Source: Pseudomonas sp. GOM7 (GTDB lineage: Bacteria > Pseudomonadota > Gammaproteobacteria > Pseudomonadales > Pseudomonadaceae). From it: 64,000 nt of DNA. Location of the stretch: positions 4,464,001 through 4,528,000 of the forward strand of contig NZ_CP113519.1 in the NCBI RefSeq assembly GCF_026723825.1. The letters run 5' to 3'. The position numbers and the translations under genes are program-made. Below are positions 50,713-58,553 of the stretch, in pieces (the stretch's first letter is position 1; the number at the start of each line of letters is the position of its first letter). The notes under the pieces are model-generated. The model searched no databases, was not told the DNA's origin, and worked only from the letters and a program-made list of their open reading frames with translations.

Positions 50713-51705
50713 TTGAACGCTTCCCTAGAACCTCATCGCTTCACCCTCGAGCCCTTCGAGGCCCACCGTTTCGCCAACCTCTGCGGCCAGTTCGACGAGC
50801 ACCTGCGCCTGATCGAAGAGCGCCTCGGTCTGGAAATCCGCAACCGTGGCAATCAGTTCGAGATGCTCGGCAGTGCCGACAAGGCCCAGGCTGCCGAGAC
50901 CCTGCTGCGCAAGCTGTACCGCGAAACCAAAGCCACCGAGCTGTCGCCCGACCTGGTGCACCTGTACCTGCAGGAGTCCGGCGTCGAGGAGCTGGTCAAC
51001 CCCAGCAATGCGCCGCAGGTGACCCTGCGCACGCGCAAGGGCGTGATCAAGCCGCGCGGCGCCAACCAGCAGCGCTACGTCAAGGCGATCCTCGACAACG
51101 ACATCAACTTCGGCATCGGCCCCGCCGGTACCGGCAAGACCTACCTGGCCGTGGCCTGCGCGGTGGACGCGCTGGAGCGCGAACAGGTAAGGCGCATCCT
51201 GCTGGTGCGCCCAGCGGTGGAAGCCGGCGAGAAACTCGGTTTCCTGCCCGGTGACCTGGCGCAGAAGATCGACCCCTACCTGCGCCCACTGTACGACGCT
51301 CTGTATGAAATGCTCGGCTTCGACCACGTGGCCAAGCTGATCGAGAAGCAGGTGATCGAGATCGCGCCGCTGGCCTACATGCGCGGCCGCACGCTTAACA
51401 ACAGCTTCATCATTCTCGACGAGAGTCAGAACACCACCGTCGAGCAGATGAAGATGTTCCTCACCCGTATCGGTTTCGGCTCCACCGCCGTGATCACCGG
51501 CGACATCACCCAGGTCGACCTGCCGCGCGGCACCAAGAGTGGCCTGGCCCACGTCATCGAAGTACTGCGCGACGTGCCGGGCATCAGCTTCACCCACTTT
51601 CAACCCAAGGACGTGGTGCGCCACCCATTGGTGCAGCGCATCGTCGAAGCGTACGAGCGCCACGATGCCCGTGTGAACGCCAAGGTCGAGAATAAGGATG
51701 CTTGA
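50713..51705 (+). CDS. ybeZ: PhoH-like ATPase (YbeZ type)
   Basis: About 330 aa. An N-terminal nucleic-acid-binding region is followed by the PhoH P-loop ATPase: GPAGTGKTYLAVACAVDAL (Walker A), LLVRPAVEAGEKLGFLPGDLAQKIDPYLRPLYDAL, and Walker B FIILDESQNTT. It works with YbeY in rRNA or RNA processing. I favour the TTG 50713 start (NASLEPHRF) by remembered homology; ATG 50668 would add 15 residues. It overlaps ybeY by eight bases. Confidence 0.92.
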   Translation: MNASLEPHRFTLEPFEAHRFANLCGQFDEHLRLIEERLGLEIRNRGNQFEMLGSADKAQAAETLLRKLYRETKATELSPDLVHLYLQESGVEELVNPSNAPQVTLRTRKGVIKPRGANQQRYVKAILDNDINFGIGPAGTGKTYLAVACAVDALEREQVRRILLVRPAVEAGEKLGFLPGDLAQKIDPYLRPLYDALYEMLGFDHVAKLIEKQVIEIAPLAYMRGRTLNNSFIILDESQNTTVEQMKMFLTRIGFGSTAVITGDITQVDLPRGTKSGLAHVIEVLRDVPGISFTHFQPKDVVRHPLVQRIVEAYERHDARVNAKVENKDA

Positions 51706-52177
51706 ACTCGACCTGCAACTGGCCACTGATGGCCAGCACCCGGACGAGGCGCAACTGCGCCGCTGGTGCGAACTGGCCCTGCGCCAGCGCACAGCCGACT
51801 CGGAGCTGACCATCCGCCTGGTCGACGAAGCCGAAGGCCGCGAGCTGAACCACACCTGGCGGCACAAGGACTACGCCACCAACGTCCTGTCCTTCCCCGC
51901 CGAGATTCCCGATGGGATTCTCGACATCCCGCTGCTGGGCGACCTGGTGATCTGCGTGCCGGTAGTCGAGCGCGAAGCGGCCGAACAAGGCAAGGCACTG
52001 GAAGCGCACTGGGCACATCTGGTGATCCACGGCTGCCTGCACCTGCTGGGCTATGACCATATCGAGGAGGACGAAGCCCTCGAGATGGAAGATCTGGAAC
52101 GACAATTGCTCGCCGAACTGGGTCATCCCGACCCTTATGCCGGTGACGAACCTCCTAATGAAAAGGACCCCGAGTAA
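51698..52177 (+). CDS. ybeY: Endoribonuclease YbeY (16S rRNA maturation)
   Basis: 159 aa. The zinc-binding signature HLVIHGCLHLLGYDH (three His) is intact near residues 108-122, and LNHTWRHKDYATNVLSFP is the second conserved block. YbeY is needed for 16S 3'-end maturation and ribosome quality control. The overlap with the PhoH-like gene and the close corC gene preserve the usual ybeZ-ybeY-corC cluster. Confidence 0.96.
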   Translation: MLELDLQLATDGQHPDEAQLRRWCELALRQRTADSELTIRLVDEAEGRELNHTWRHKDYATNVLSFPAEIPDGILDIPLLGDLVICVPVVEREAAEQGKALEAHWAHLVIHGCLHLLGYDHIEEDEALEMEDLERQLLAELGHPDPYAGDEPPNEKDPE

Positions 52178-52183
52178 AACGCC

Positions 52184-53023
52184 ATGAGCGAAGACCGATC
52201 GAGCAACGAGCAGAAGTCCTGGTTCAACAAGCTGACCCAGGCTTTTGCTCATGAGCCGAGAAACCGCCAGGAACTGCTGGAAGTCCTGCGCGAAGCCCAC
52301 CAGAACAAACTGCTCGACAGCGAAGCGCTGAGCATCGTCGAAGGCGCCATTCAGGTCGCCGACCTGCAGGTACGCGACATCATGGTGCCGCGCTCGCAGA
52401 TGATCAGCATCAAGGCCAGCCAGACGCCGCAGGAGTTCCTCCCGGCCATCATCGAGGCGGCCCACTCGCGCTACCCGGTGATAGGTGAAAGCCTCGACGA
52501 CGTCATCGGCATCCTCCTGGCCAAGGATCTGCTGCCGCTGATCCTGCAGGGCGACCAGCCCAACTTCAACATCAAGGACCTGCTGCGCCCGGCCACCTTC
52601 GTGCCCGAGTCCAAGCGCCTCAACGTGCTGCTGCGCGAGTTTCGCGCCAACCACAACCACATGGCCGTGGTGATCGATGAATATGGCGGCGTCGCCGGCC
52701 TGGTGACCATCGAAGACGTGCTGGAGCAGATCGTCGGCGACATCGAGGACGAGCACGATGTCGAGGAAGACGGTTACATCAAGCCACTGCCCTCCGGCGA
52801 CTACCTGATCAAGGCGCTGACCCCCATCGACAGCTTCAACGAGGCCTTCGACAGCCAGTTCTCCGACGACGAGTACGACACCGTCGGCGGCCTGGTGATG
52901 AACGCCTTCGGCCATCTGCCCAAGCGCAACGAAGTCACCGAGATCGGCGAATTCCGCTTCCGTGTGCTCAACGCCGACAGCCGGCGCATCCACCTGCTGC
53001 GCCTGACCCCAGTCAGCCGCTGA
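52184..53023 (+). CDS. corC: CorC/HlyC family CBS-domain protein
   Basis: 279 aa. Two CBS domains (VRDIMVPRSQMISI region and VPESKRLNVLLREFRANHNHMAVVIDEYGGVAGLVTIEDVLEQIVGDIEDE) are followed by the CorC_HlyC transporter-associated domain (YDTVGGLVMNAFGHLPKRNE). It is linked to Mg2+/Co2+ efflux in enterobacteria, and the CBS pair binds adenine nucleotides. It lacks the DUF21 membrane domain, as CorC normally does. In PAO1 the next gene would be lnt, which is absent here. Confidence 0.95.
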   Translation: MSEDRSSNEQKSWFNKLTQAFAHEPRNRQELLEVLREAHQNKLLDSEALSIVEGAIQVADLQVRDIMVPRSQMISIKASQTPQEFLPAIIEAAHSRYPVIGESLDDVIGILLAKDLLPLILQGDQPNFNIKDLLRPATFVPESKRLNVLLREFRANHNHMAVVIDEYGGVAGLVTIEDVLEQIVGDIEDEHDVEEDGYIKPLPSGDYLIKALTPIDSFNEAFDSQFSDDEYDTVGGLVMNAFGHLPKRNEVTEIGEFRFRVLNADSRRIHLLRLTPVSR

Positions 53024-53030
53024 GCCTCCG

Positions 53031-53060
53031 GCCCGAGGCGCGACGTTCGCGTCCTCGGGC
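53031..53060 (+). terminator. Hairpin after corC
   Basis: GCCCGAGG and CCTCGGGC arms (53031-53038 and 53053-53060), extended by a CGCG pair, begin seven bases after the stop. It is a likely transcriptional end of the miaB-corC operon, and the synteny with the PAO1 block changes right after it. Confidence 0.65.
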
Positions 53061-53108
53061 AATCCCCCCTACAATCGCGCCCTTGAGCAGCAACGGGATC
53101 GCAACCTC

Positions 53109-53720
53109 GTGATGAAACCCTGGATTCTCGGCCTGACCGGCGGCATCGGCAGCGGCAAGACCGCCGTCGCCCAGGCCTTCATCGACCGCGGCGTGCACAC
53201 AGTGGACGCCGACCATGCCGCACGCTGGGTGGTCGAGCCGGGCCGCCCGGCGCTGGCGAAAATCGTCGAGCACTTCGGCGCGGACATCCTGCAGGCCGAC
53301 GGCACGCTGGATCGCGCCGCCCTGCGCCAGCGCATCTTCGCCGCCCCTGAAGAGCGGCGCTGGCTGGAAGCCCTGCTGCACCCGCTGATCGGCCAGGAGA
53401 TCGTGCAGGTGCTGGCCCGTGCCGAGTCGCCCTACGCGATTCTGATGTCGCCGCTACTGATCGAGTCCGGCCAGCATCGCCTGACCGACCGGGTGCTGGT
53501 AGTGGATGTGCCGCAAGAACTGCAGATCGAACGCACCATGGCCCGCGATAGCGCCAACGAAGAGCAGGTGCGCGCCATTCTGCAGGCGCAGGCCAGCCGC
53601 GAAGAGCGCCTGCGCCATGCCCACGACGTGCTGTGCAACGACCGTGATCTGGCCTGGCTGGATCGCGAAGTCGAGCGCCTACATGACTTTTATCTGACCC
53701 TGCGTGGAGGCCAAGCATGA
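53109..53720 (+). CDS. coaE: Dephospho-CoA kinase
   Basis: 203 aa. The P-loop GGIGSGKT is at residues 11-18; DADHAARWVVEPGRPAL is the substrate-binding segment, and the HPLI and SPLLIESG blocks are conserved. It phosphorylates dephospho-CoA, the last step of CoA synthesis. A GTG at 53109 and an ATG at 53112 adjoin; either may be used. It overlaps yacG by four bases. PAO1 has pilD immediately upstream of coaE as I recall; no pilD is present here. Confidence 0.96.
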   Translation: MMKPWILGLTGGIGSGKTAVAQAFIDRGVHTVDADHAARWVVEPGRPALAKIVEHFGADILQADGTLDRAALRQRIFAAPEERRWLEALLHPLIGQEIVQVLARAESPYAILMSPLLIESGQHRLTDRVLVVDVPQELQIERTMARDSANEEQVRAILQAQASREERLRHAHDVLCNDRDLAWLDREVERLHDFYLTLRGGQA

Positions 53721-53911
53721 CCACCCTCGTTCAATGCCCGACCTGTGGCGCACCCGTGGAATGGAAAGCCGAGAGTACCTATCGGCCGTTCTGCAGCGAA
53801 CGCTGCAAGCTGATCGACCTGGGCGCCTGGGCCGCCGAGGAGCACGCCATTCCTGGCAACGATCTGGAAGATGAGCTGTTCAGCGGTGATCTGCCGACCA
53901 GGCCGCACTGA
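53717..53911 (+). CDS. yacG: DNA gyrase inhibitor YacG, zinc-binding
   Basis: 64 aa. Four zinc cysteines appear as CPTCGAPVEW and FCSERCKLIDLGAW, the YacG signature. YacG binds GyrB and inhibits gyrase in E. coli. It is translationally coupled to coaE through a four-base overlap. Confidence 0.95.
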   Translation: MTTLVQCPTCGAPVEWKAESTYRPFCSERCKLIDLGAWAAEEHAIPGNDLEDELFSGDLPTRPH

Positions 53912-54029
53912 GCGGCGCGCACCCGCTAGAGTGCATGCAGCAGCCTTGTGGAGGGTTGATACCGGACTGGCAAGTTTGTGTGTTGTTCTTGGTGCTCAAG
54001 CTGATTATCGGTGTTCTGCTGAAAGCTCC

Positions 54030-54640
54030 CGTTTCGCCCCCCCGGCGACCTTCTTTTGTCAAACGCCACAAAAGAAGGCAAAAAGGCTTGGCCCCGCCAT
54101 CCGGCCCCGGCTTCGCCGGGGTTCGTTCGCTCCTGAAGGGGCCATTCGCGCGCCTGAACGAACAGGCATGTCATGGCTTGCCCGGCGTATTCTGGTAGCT
54201 GTGAAACAACGATGTGGTCGTCGAGTTAAACCAATACTTTCATTTGTCTAGTTTCATTATTGCTGTTTTTGTCTTGGTCAGCCCTAAGGCTGACCTCATG
54301 TTCAAGCACACAGAGTTCCATAGAGTTACCGCAGGTTCAGGCGCGTGCAGAGCCCGCCCAGGAGGGTGAGCGGAATCGTCGTGGAAGAGGTTGAGCGACA
54401 TGGATGTCGCGACGACTGCATGGATGCAGGAGGTAGAGCGACGCAGGATGCCAAAGCCGAGAGCCGCGATGGGCCAGGGATGGCCCACCGCGGCGGGCCT
54501 CTGGAGCGGCGATGGAGTGAGCGAACCCTGGCGCAGCAGGGCGGGGGCGCCTAGCTCGGATGACCGGGCGGAGGGTTTTGGTTACTTTTGTCGGGCCGGC
54601 CATCCGGGGCAAAAGTGACTCGCCCGGGAGGGCGAAACCA
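54030..54640. repeat. Gene-free mosaic flanked by inverted copies of a stem-loop repeat
   Basis: The 805-bp stretch 53912-54716 has no credible gene. Near its ends lie two related stem-loops in opposite orientation: 54049-54078 (perfect 11-bp arms around AAAAGAAGG/CCTTCTTTT) and 54581-54619 (GTTACTTTTG with CAAAAGTGAC), each next to a GTTTCGCCC...CCCGG segment. Inside, 54411-54461 is nearly identical to part of the MITE-like element at 63471-63521. This looks like an accumulation site for dispersed repeats. Confidence 0.6.
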
Positions 54641-54716
54641 AAGACATCAGCAAAAACGCGGCAATTCGGGACAAGCCCCAAAAACGACAAACCGCATTGC
54701 CAATAAGGGACAGGCC

Positions 54717-54932
54717 CTACGGCCGCATAAAGACATACTCCCGCTCATCATCAAGATTATCGGCAAGAAACTGCAGCTCATGCGCCAGCTCCTGCGCCTC
54801 GCGCTGCGCCTTGTTCATCTGCACCACTTCGCTGAGCAGCGTGCGCAGCACCAGCAGCCTGTCGAAACCCTGCTCTTCAGCGGCCTGCAGGTCGGCCTGC
54901 AATGCCGCCCTCGCCCATGCATGAATCCCCAT
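54717..54932 (-). CDS. Small hypothetical protein, helical
   Basis: 71 aa, not recognised as any named family. It is predicted to be almost entirely alpha-helical (DLQAAEEQGFDRLLVLRTLLSEVVQMNK and ELAHELQFLADNLDDE) with many Leu, Glu and Gln, suggesting a coiled-coil or partner-binding protein. ATG 54932 follows a perfect GGAGGTGATC ribosome binding site, strong support for expression; the frame is open 19 codons further. It lies alone between the repeat mosaic and the CbiM-like gene. Confidence 0.7.
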   Translation of the reverse strand: MGIHAWARAALQADLQAAEEQGFDRLLVLRTLLSEVVQMNKAQREAQELAHELQFLADNLDDEREYVFMRP

Positions 54933-55033
54933 GATCACCTCCTGCGCTTTGCCACAGGATGGCGCCAGCGACAGCGACACACTTGACACGGATCAACACG
55001 AAACCCTGCATTCAGCAAGCTGATGAAGACCGA

Positions 55034-55723
55034 TCAGCCATCACGCTCGTTGTCCTTCCAGGGCGCCTGCAGGTAGCGGCTGCGATTGAAGGTTTCCAGC
55101 CAGTCCGGGTAGAACACCACCAGGGCCGTGACCACGGTGCCGTTGATGAAGGCCTCGGGGAAAATGACCAGCCACAGGTAGCCGGCGAAGTCTTCGAGCC
55201 AGGGCGGCATGGGGAACAGCCCGTCCATCCACAACAGCGCCAGGCCGCTGAGCAGCGTCACCAGGGTGGCCAGCGCCGCCGGAAAGAAGCCGCAGCAGAA
55301 GATGTAGACGAACAGGTTGCGCGGCTGCCGGCGCTCGACGTACAGCGCGCACAACTCGGTGATCAGTACGGGGAGCAGGATCAGCAGGATGCCGTTGACG
55401 CCCAGTGCGGCGAGATCCAGACGCCCCATCAGCAACAGGCCGAGCTGCGCCGCCAGGCCGGCGAGGATGGCCAGCGGCCAGTCCAGCAGCAGGGTCACGG
55501 CGGTCATACCGATGAAGTGATAGGACAGGCCGGAATCGAAGTCGCGGCGCACCAGCCACAGCAGGAACAGGCCAAGCATGGTGCCAAACAGCAGGTGCTG
55601 ACGGCGCAGATCGCTGAACAGCTCCAGCCAGGGCGCACGCAGCACGGCCCAGAGCAGCACCGGCAAGTAGATCAGCCAGCCCACCAACAAGGTGCTGAAC
55701 GCCAGCAGGTTGGAAGCGATCAT
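55034..55723 (-). CDS. CbiM-like energy-coupling factor permease
   Basis: 229 aa with six to seven membrane helices. The pattern DFDSGLSYHFIGMTAVTLLLDWPLAILAGLAAQLGLLL, then VNGILLILLPVLITE and PEAFINGTVVTALVVFYPDWLETF, is the CbiM fold, but the N-terminal MHI metal-binding start is missing. It may be a divergent or non-cobalt permease. No ECF ATPase is nearby and no riboswitch precedes it. A similar gene lies in the PAO1 yacG-DUF1780 interval as I recall. ATG 55723 has GAGAGGG upstream. Confidence 0.8.
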   Translation of the reverse strand: MIASNLLAFSTLLVGWLIYLPVLLWAVLRAPWLELFSDLRRQHLLFGTMLGLFLLWLVRRDFDSGLSYHFIGMTAVTLLLDWPLAILAGLAAQLGLLLMGRLDLAALGVNGILLILLPVLITELCALYVERRQPRNLFVYIFCCGFFPAALATLVTLLSGLALLWMDGLFPMPPWLEDFAGYLWLVIFPEAFINGTVVTALVVFYPDWLETFNRSRYLQAPWKDNERDG

Positions 55724-55823
55724 GCATGGCCCTCTCATTCGTTCATCGCGCCCGCAGTCTACACCGAGGTGCTTGCGCTGCCGACGCTGGCATGACGCCC
55801 CGGCATGCGGCTAAGCTGGCGCC

Positions 55824-56453
55824 ATGGACGATTCAGACTATCTGCGATTGCTCACCCATCAAGCCGAACAGGCCAACGCCTTTCTCTCCAACGCCAAGAA
55901 GTGGGAGCGTGAGCGTTGGGTCTGCCAGCGTCTGTTGCAGGCGTTGAACGTGCGCCAGCGCAGCGAAGACTTCACCCCCAGCGGCCAGGAGCCGCCGGAC
56001 GTGCTGTTCCGTGACGCCAACTTCGAGGTGTTCTTCGTGCTCGACGAAGGCCGCCGCCTCAACGATGAATGGCGCGCCGAGCTGGAACGCCGCCGCAGCG
56101 CCTTTTCCCTCAGCCAACTGGTGCGGCGCGAGGCGCGCCCCAAGCGCATCCCCGCCAGTGAGTTGCAAGCGCGCCTGGCGCCGACGCTGCGCAAGAAGGC
56201 GCATAACTACCAGGAGCGCGGCATCGACCTGGGCGAGCTGGATCTGGTCGCCTTCGTCAGCCTCAAGCGCGCCGAGCTGGACTGCAACAGCTTCTTCCCG
56301 CCGCCCACCGAATACCTGCGCCAGGGCTGGCGCTCGCTGTCGATGGTCGGCCCGCGCTTCGCTCGTGTGCTGTTCGCCCACCCGGACGCCCCGGACTTCC
56401 TGCGCCAGAACCTGGGGCGCAGCCTGCTGTTCGACGTCGGGATCGGCCTGTGA
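55824..56453 (+). CDS. DUF1780 family putative endonuclease-fold protein
   Basis: 209 aa. LLTHQAEQANAFLSNAKKWERERWVCQRLLQALNV begins the family, and PPDVLFRDANFEVFFVLDEGRRLNDEW carries Asp/Glu residues in an arrangement like a restriction-endonuclease core (D...E-x-F/V). The family has structural members from Pseudomonas but no proven activity. Its TGA overlaps the start of the MOSC gene. Confidence 0.85.
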   Translation: MDDSDYLRLLTHQAEQANAFLSNAKKWERERWVCQRLLQALNVRQRSEDFTPSGQEPPDVLFRDANFEVFFVLDEGRRLNDEWRAELERRRSAFSLSQLVRREARPKRIPASELQARLAPTLRKKAHNYQERGIDLGELDLVAFVSLKRAELDCNSFFPPPTEYLRQGWRSLSMVGPRFARVLFAHPDAPDFLRQNLGRSLLFDVGIGL

Positions 56454-56965
56454 ATACGCTGCCGGAACTGCTCGCCGAGGTGCCGCAGATCGGTCAGGTG
56501 CGCTGGCTCGGTGTGCGCCCGCAACGCGGCGCGCCGATGATTGAAGTGGAGGTGGTGGAAAGCCGTCTGCAGGCAGGCCTGACCGGTGACCACAGCCGCC
56601 CCGGCCCGCGCAACGCCAGACAGGTGACGCTGATCCAGTGGGAGCACCTGGCGGTGGTCGGCGCCCTGCTCGGCCGTGACGCGCCCCTGCAGCCGAGCGA
56701 ACTGCGGCGCAATATCGCCGTGGCCGGCATCAACCTGTTCAGCCTCAAGGGCCGGCGTTTTCGCATCGGCCAGGCGATTTTCGAGACCACGGGTTGGTGC
56801 CAGCCCTGCGCCAAGCTGGAAGCCCGCCTGGGCAAAGGCACCTTCCAGGCCATGCGCGGACACGGGGGCATTACCGCACGGGTGGTGCAGGGCGGCATCA
56901 TTCGCCAGGGCGACGCGGTGCAAAGCCTGGAACCTATACTCGCCAATACCACCGGCCAAGCCTAG
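56450..56965 (+). CDS. MOSC domain-containing protein
   Basis: 171 aa. The MOSC domain spans most of the length: GDHSRPGPRNARQVTLIQWEHL, LRRNIAVAGINLFSLKGRRFRIGQAIFETTGWCQPCAKLE with the conserved Cys, and GGITARVVQGGIIRQGD. MOSC domains bind sulfurated molybdenum cofactor or deliver sulfur; the small stand-alone form resembles YiiM-type N-hydroxylated base reductases. It starts with GTG overlapping the DUF1780 stop. Confidence 0.88.
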   Translation: MNTLPELLAEVPQIGQVRWLGVRPQRGAPMIEVEVVESRLQAGLTGDHSRPGPRNARQVTLIQWEHLAVVGALLGRDAPLQPSELRRNIAVAGINLFSLKGRRFRIGQAIFETTGWCQPCAKLEARLGKGTFQAMRGHGGITARVVQGGIIRQGDAVQSLEPILANTTGQA

Positions 56966-56992
56966 AATGGCCGCCATATCAGAGAGGCCCCG

Positions 56993-57166
56993 ATGACCAG
57001 CCGCCTTAGCCCCGACGACCAGCAAAAGGTCGACCAGTATCTGAGCACCCCCCAGCACCAGGTCGAACGCCCACCCTTCCGGGTCTGGCGCCTGCTGGCC
57101 TTCATCCTGCTGGTGGTCATCGGCCTGGGCATTCTCAGCCGTCTTCTGAGTCGACTGGTGCTATGA
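56993..57166 (+). CDS. DUF3094 small membrane protein
   Basis: 57 aa starting with TSRLSPDDQQKVDQYLSTP, then a Pro/Arg segment and one C-terminal transmembrane helix (LLAFILLVVIGLGILSRLL, residues ~34-52). Length and pattern match DUF3094. It lies between the MOSC and ndh genes, the same order as in PAO1 as recalled. AGAGAGG is about six bases upstream of ATG 56993. Function unknown. Confidence 0.8.
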   Translation: MTSRLSPDDQQKVDQYLSTPQHQVERPPFRVWRLLAFILLVVIGLGILSRLLSRLVL

Positions 57167-57229
57167 GCTGCCCCGCACTCGCCCGGCTCGACTCGCAACG
57201 TCTTTTTCAAAGCCTTGTGAGCATTCACC

Positions 57230-58531
57230 ATGACCCATCGCATCGTGATCGTCGGCGGCGGCGCCGGCGGCCTGGAGCTGGCTACCCGCCTGGGTAGAAA
57301 ACTCGGCAAGAGCGGCGCCGCGCGCGTCATTCTGGTCGACGCCAACCTGACCCATATCTGGAAGCCGCTGCTGCACGAAGTCGCCGCCGGCTCGCTGAAC
57401 TCCTCGGAAGACGAGCTGAACTACGTGGCCCAGGCCAAGTGGAACCACTTCGAGTTCCAGCTCGGGCGCATGGCCGGCCTCGATCGCGCCGGCAAGACCA
57501 TCACCCTGGCGCCGACGCTGGACGAAGACGGCAAGGTGCTGATGCCCGAACGGCAGATCGCCTATGACAGCCTGGTGATCGCAGTCGGCAGCACCACCAA
57601 CGACTTCGGCACCCAGGGCGCCGCCGAGCACTGCCTGTTCCTCGACACCCGTGCGCAGGCCGAACGCTTCCATCGCCAGCTCCTGAGTCATTACCTACGC
57701 GCCCACGCCAACGAGCAGGCCCAGGGTACGCAGATCGACGTGGCCATCGTCGGCGCCGGCGCCACTGGCGTCGAGCTGGCCGCCGAGCTGCACCACGCCG
57801 CGCAGCAACTGGCGGCCTATGGCCTGAACCGGATTCGCCCGGAAGACATGCGCATCACCCTTATCGAAGCCGGCCCGCGCGTTTTGCCCGCCTTGCCCGA
57901 ACGCATCGCCGCCCCGGTGCACCAGACGCTGCTAAAGCTGGGCGTCACCGTGCTGACCGGTGCCGCCGTCAGCGAGGTCACGGCCGATGGTCTGAAGACC
58001 GCCGATGGCCAGTTCATCAAGGCCAGCCTCAAGGTCTGGGCCGCCGGCATTCGTGCGCCGGGCTTTCTCAAGGCGCTCGACGGCCTGGAAAGCAACCGCA
58101 TCAACCAACTGCTGGTGCGCCCGACCCTGCAGACCACGCTGGACGATGACATCTTCGCCTTCGGTGACTGCGCGGCCTGCCCGCAGCCTGGCAGCGAGGG
58201 GCGCAATGTCCCGCCACGTGCCCAGGCCGCGCATCAGCAAGCTTCGATGCTGGTGAAATCGCTGCGCCAGAAGCTGGTCGGTGGCCCGCTGCCGGAATAC
58301 CGCTATCGCGACTACGGCTCGCTGATCTCGCTGTCACGCTTCTCCGCCGTGGGTAACCTGATGGGCAACCTCACCGGCAGCGTGATGCTCGAAGGCTGGC
58401 TGGCGCGGATGTTCTACGTGTCGCTCTACCGCATGCACCAGATGGCCCTGTACGGCCCGCTGCGCACGGCCCTGCTGATGCTCAGCGACCGCATCGGACG
58501 CAGTACCGAACCACGCCTCAAGCTGCACTAG
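57230..58531 (+). CDS. ndh: Type II NADH:quinone oxidoreductase
   Basis: 433 aa. Two Rossmann motifs, IVIVGGGAGGLELATRLG (FAD) and VAIVGAGATGVELAAELHH (NADH), plus the AFGDCAACP segment near the FAD ribityl and a C-terminal amphipathic region that attaches to the membrane. The enzyme passes electrons from NADH to quinone without pumping protons. It follows the DUF3094 gene closely. Confidence 0.94.
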   Translation: MTHRIVIVGGGAGGLELATRLGRKLGKSGAARVILVDANLTHIWKPLLHEVAAGSLNSSEDELNYVAQAKWNHFEFQLGRMAGLDRAGKTITLAPTLDEDGKVLMPERQIAYDSLVIAVGSTTNDFGTQGAAEHCLFLDTRAQAERFHRQLLSHYLRAHANEQAQGTQIDVAIVGAGATGVELAAELHHAAQQLAAYGLNRIRPEDMRITLIEAGPRVLPALPERIAAPVHQTLLKLGVTVLTGAAVSEVTADGLKTADGQFIKASLKVWAAGIRAPGFLKALDGLESNRINQLLVRPTLQTTLDDDIFAFGDCAACPQPGSEGRNVPPRAQAAHQQASMLVKSLRQKLVGGPLPEYRYRDYGSLISLSRFSAVGNLMGNLTGSVMLEGWLARMFYVSLYRMHQMALYGPLRTALLMLSDRIGRSTEPRLKLH

Positions 58532-58553
58532 AGGCCATCTACACTGGGCAGGG

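Noticed and set aside
51590..53062. 490-codon minus-strand frame across phoH-ybeY-corC
   Set aside because: It crosses three overlapping real genes and shows no domain.
54240..54690. Several short frames in the repeat mosaic
   Set aside because: They run through repeat stem-loops in both directions and have no ribosome binding sites or recognisable protein character.
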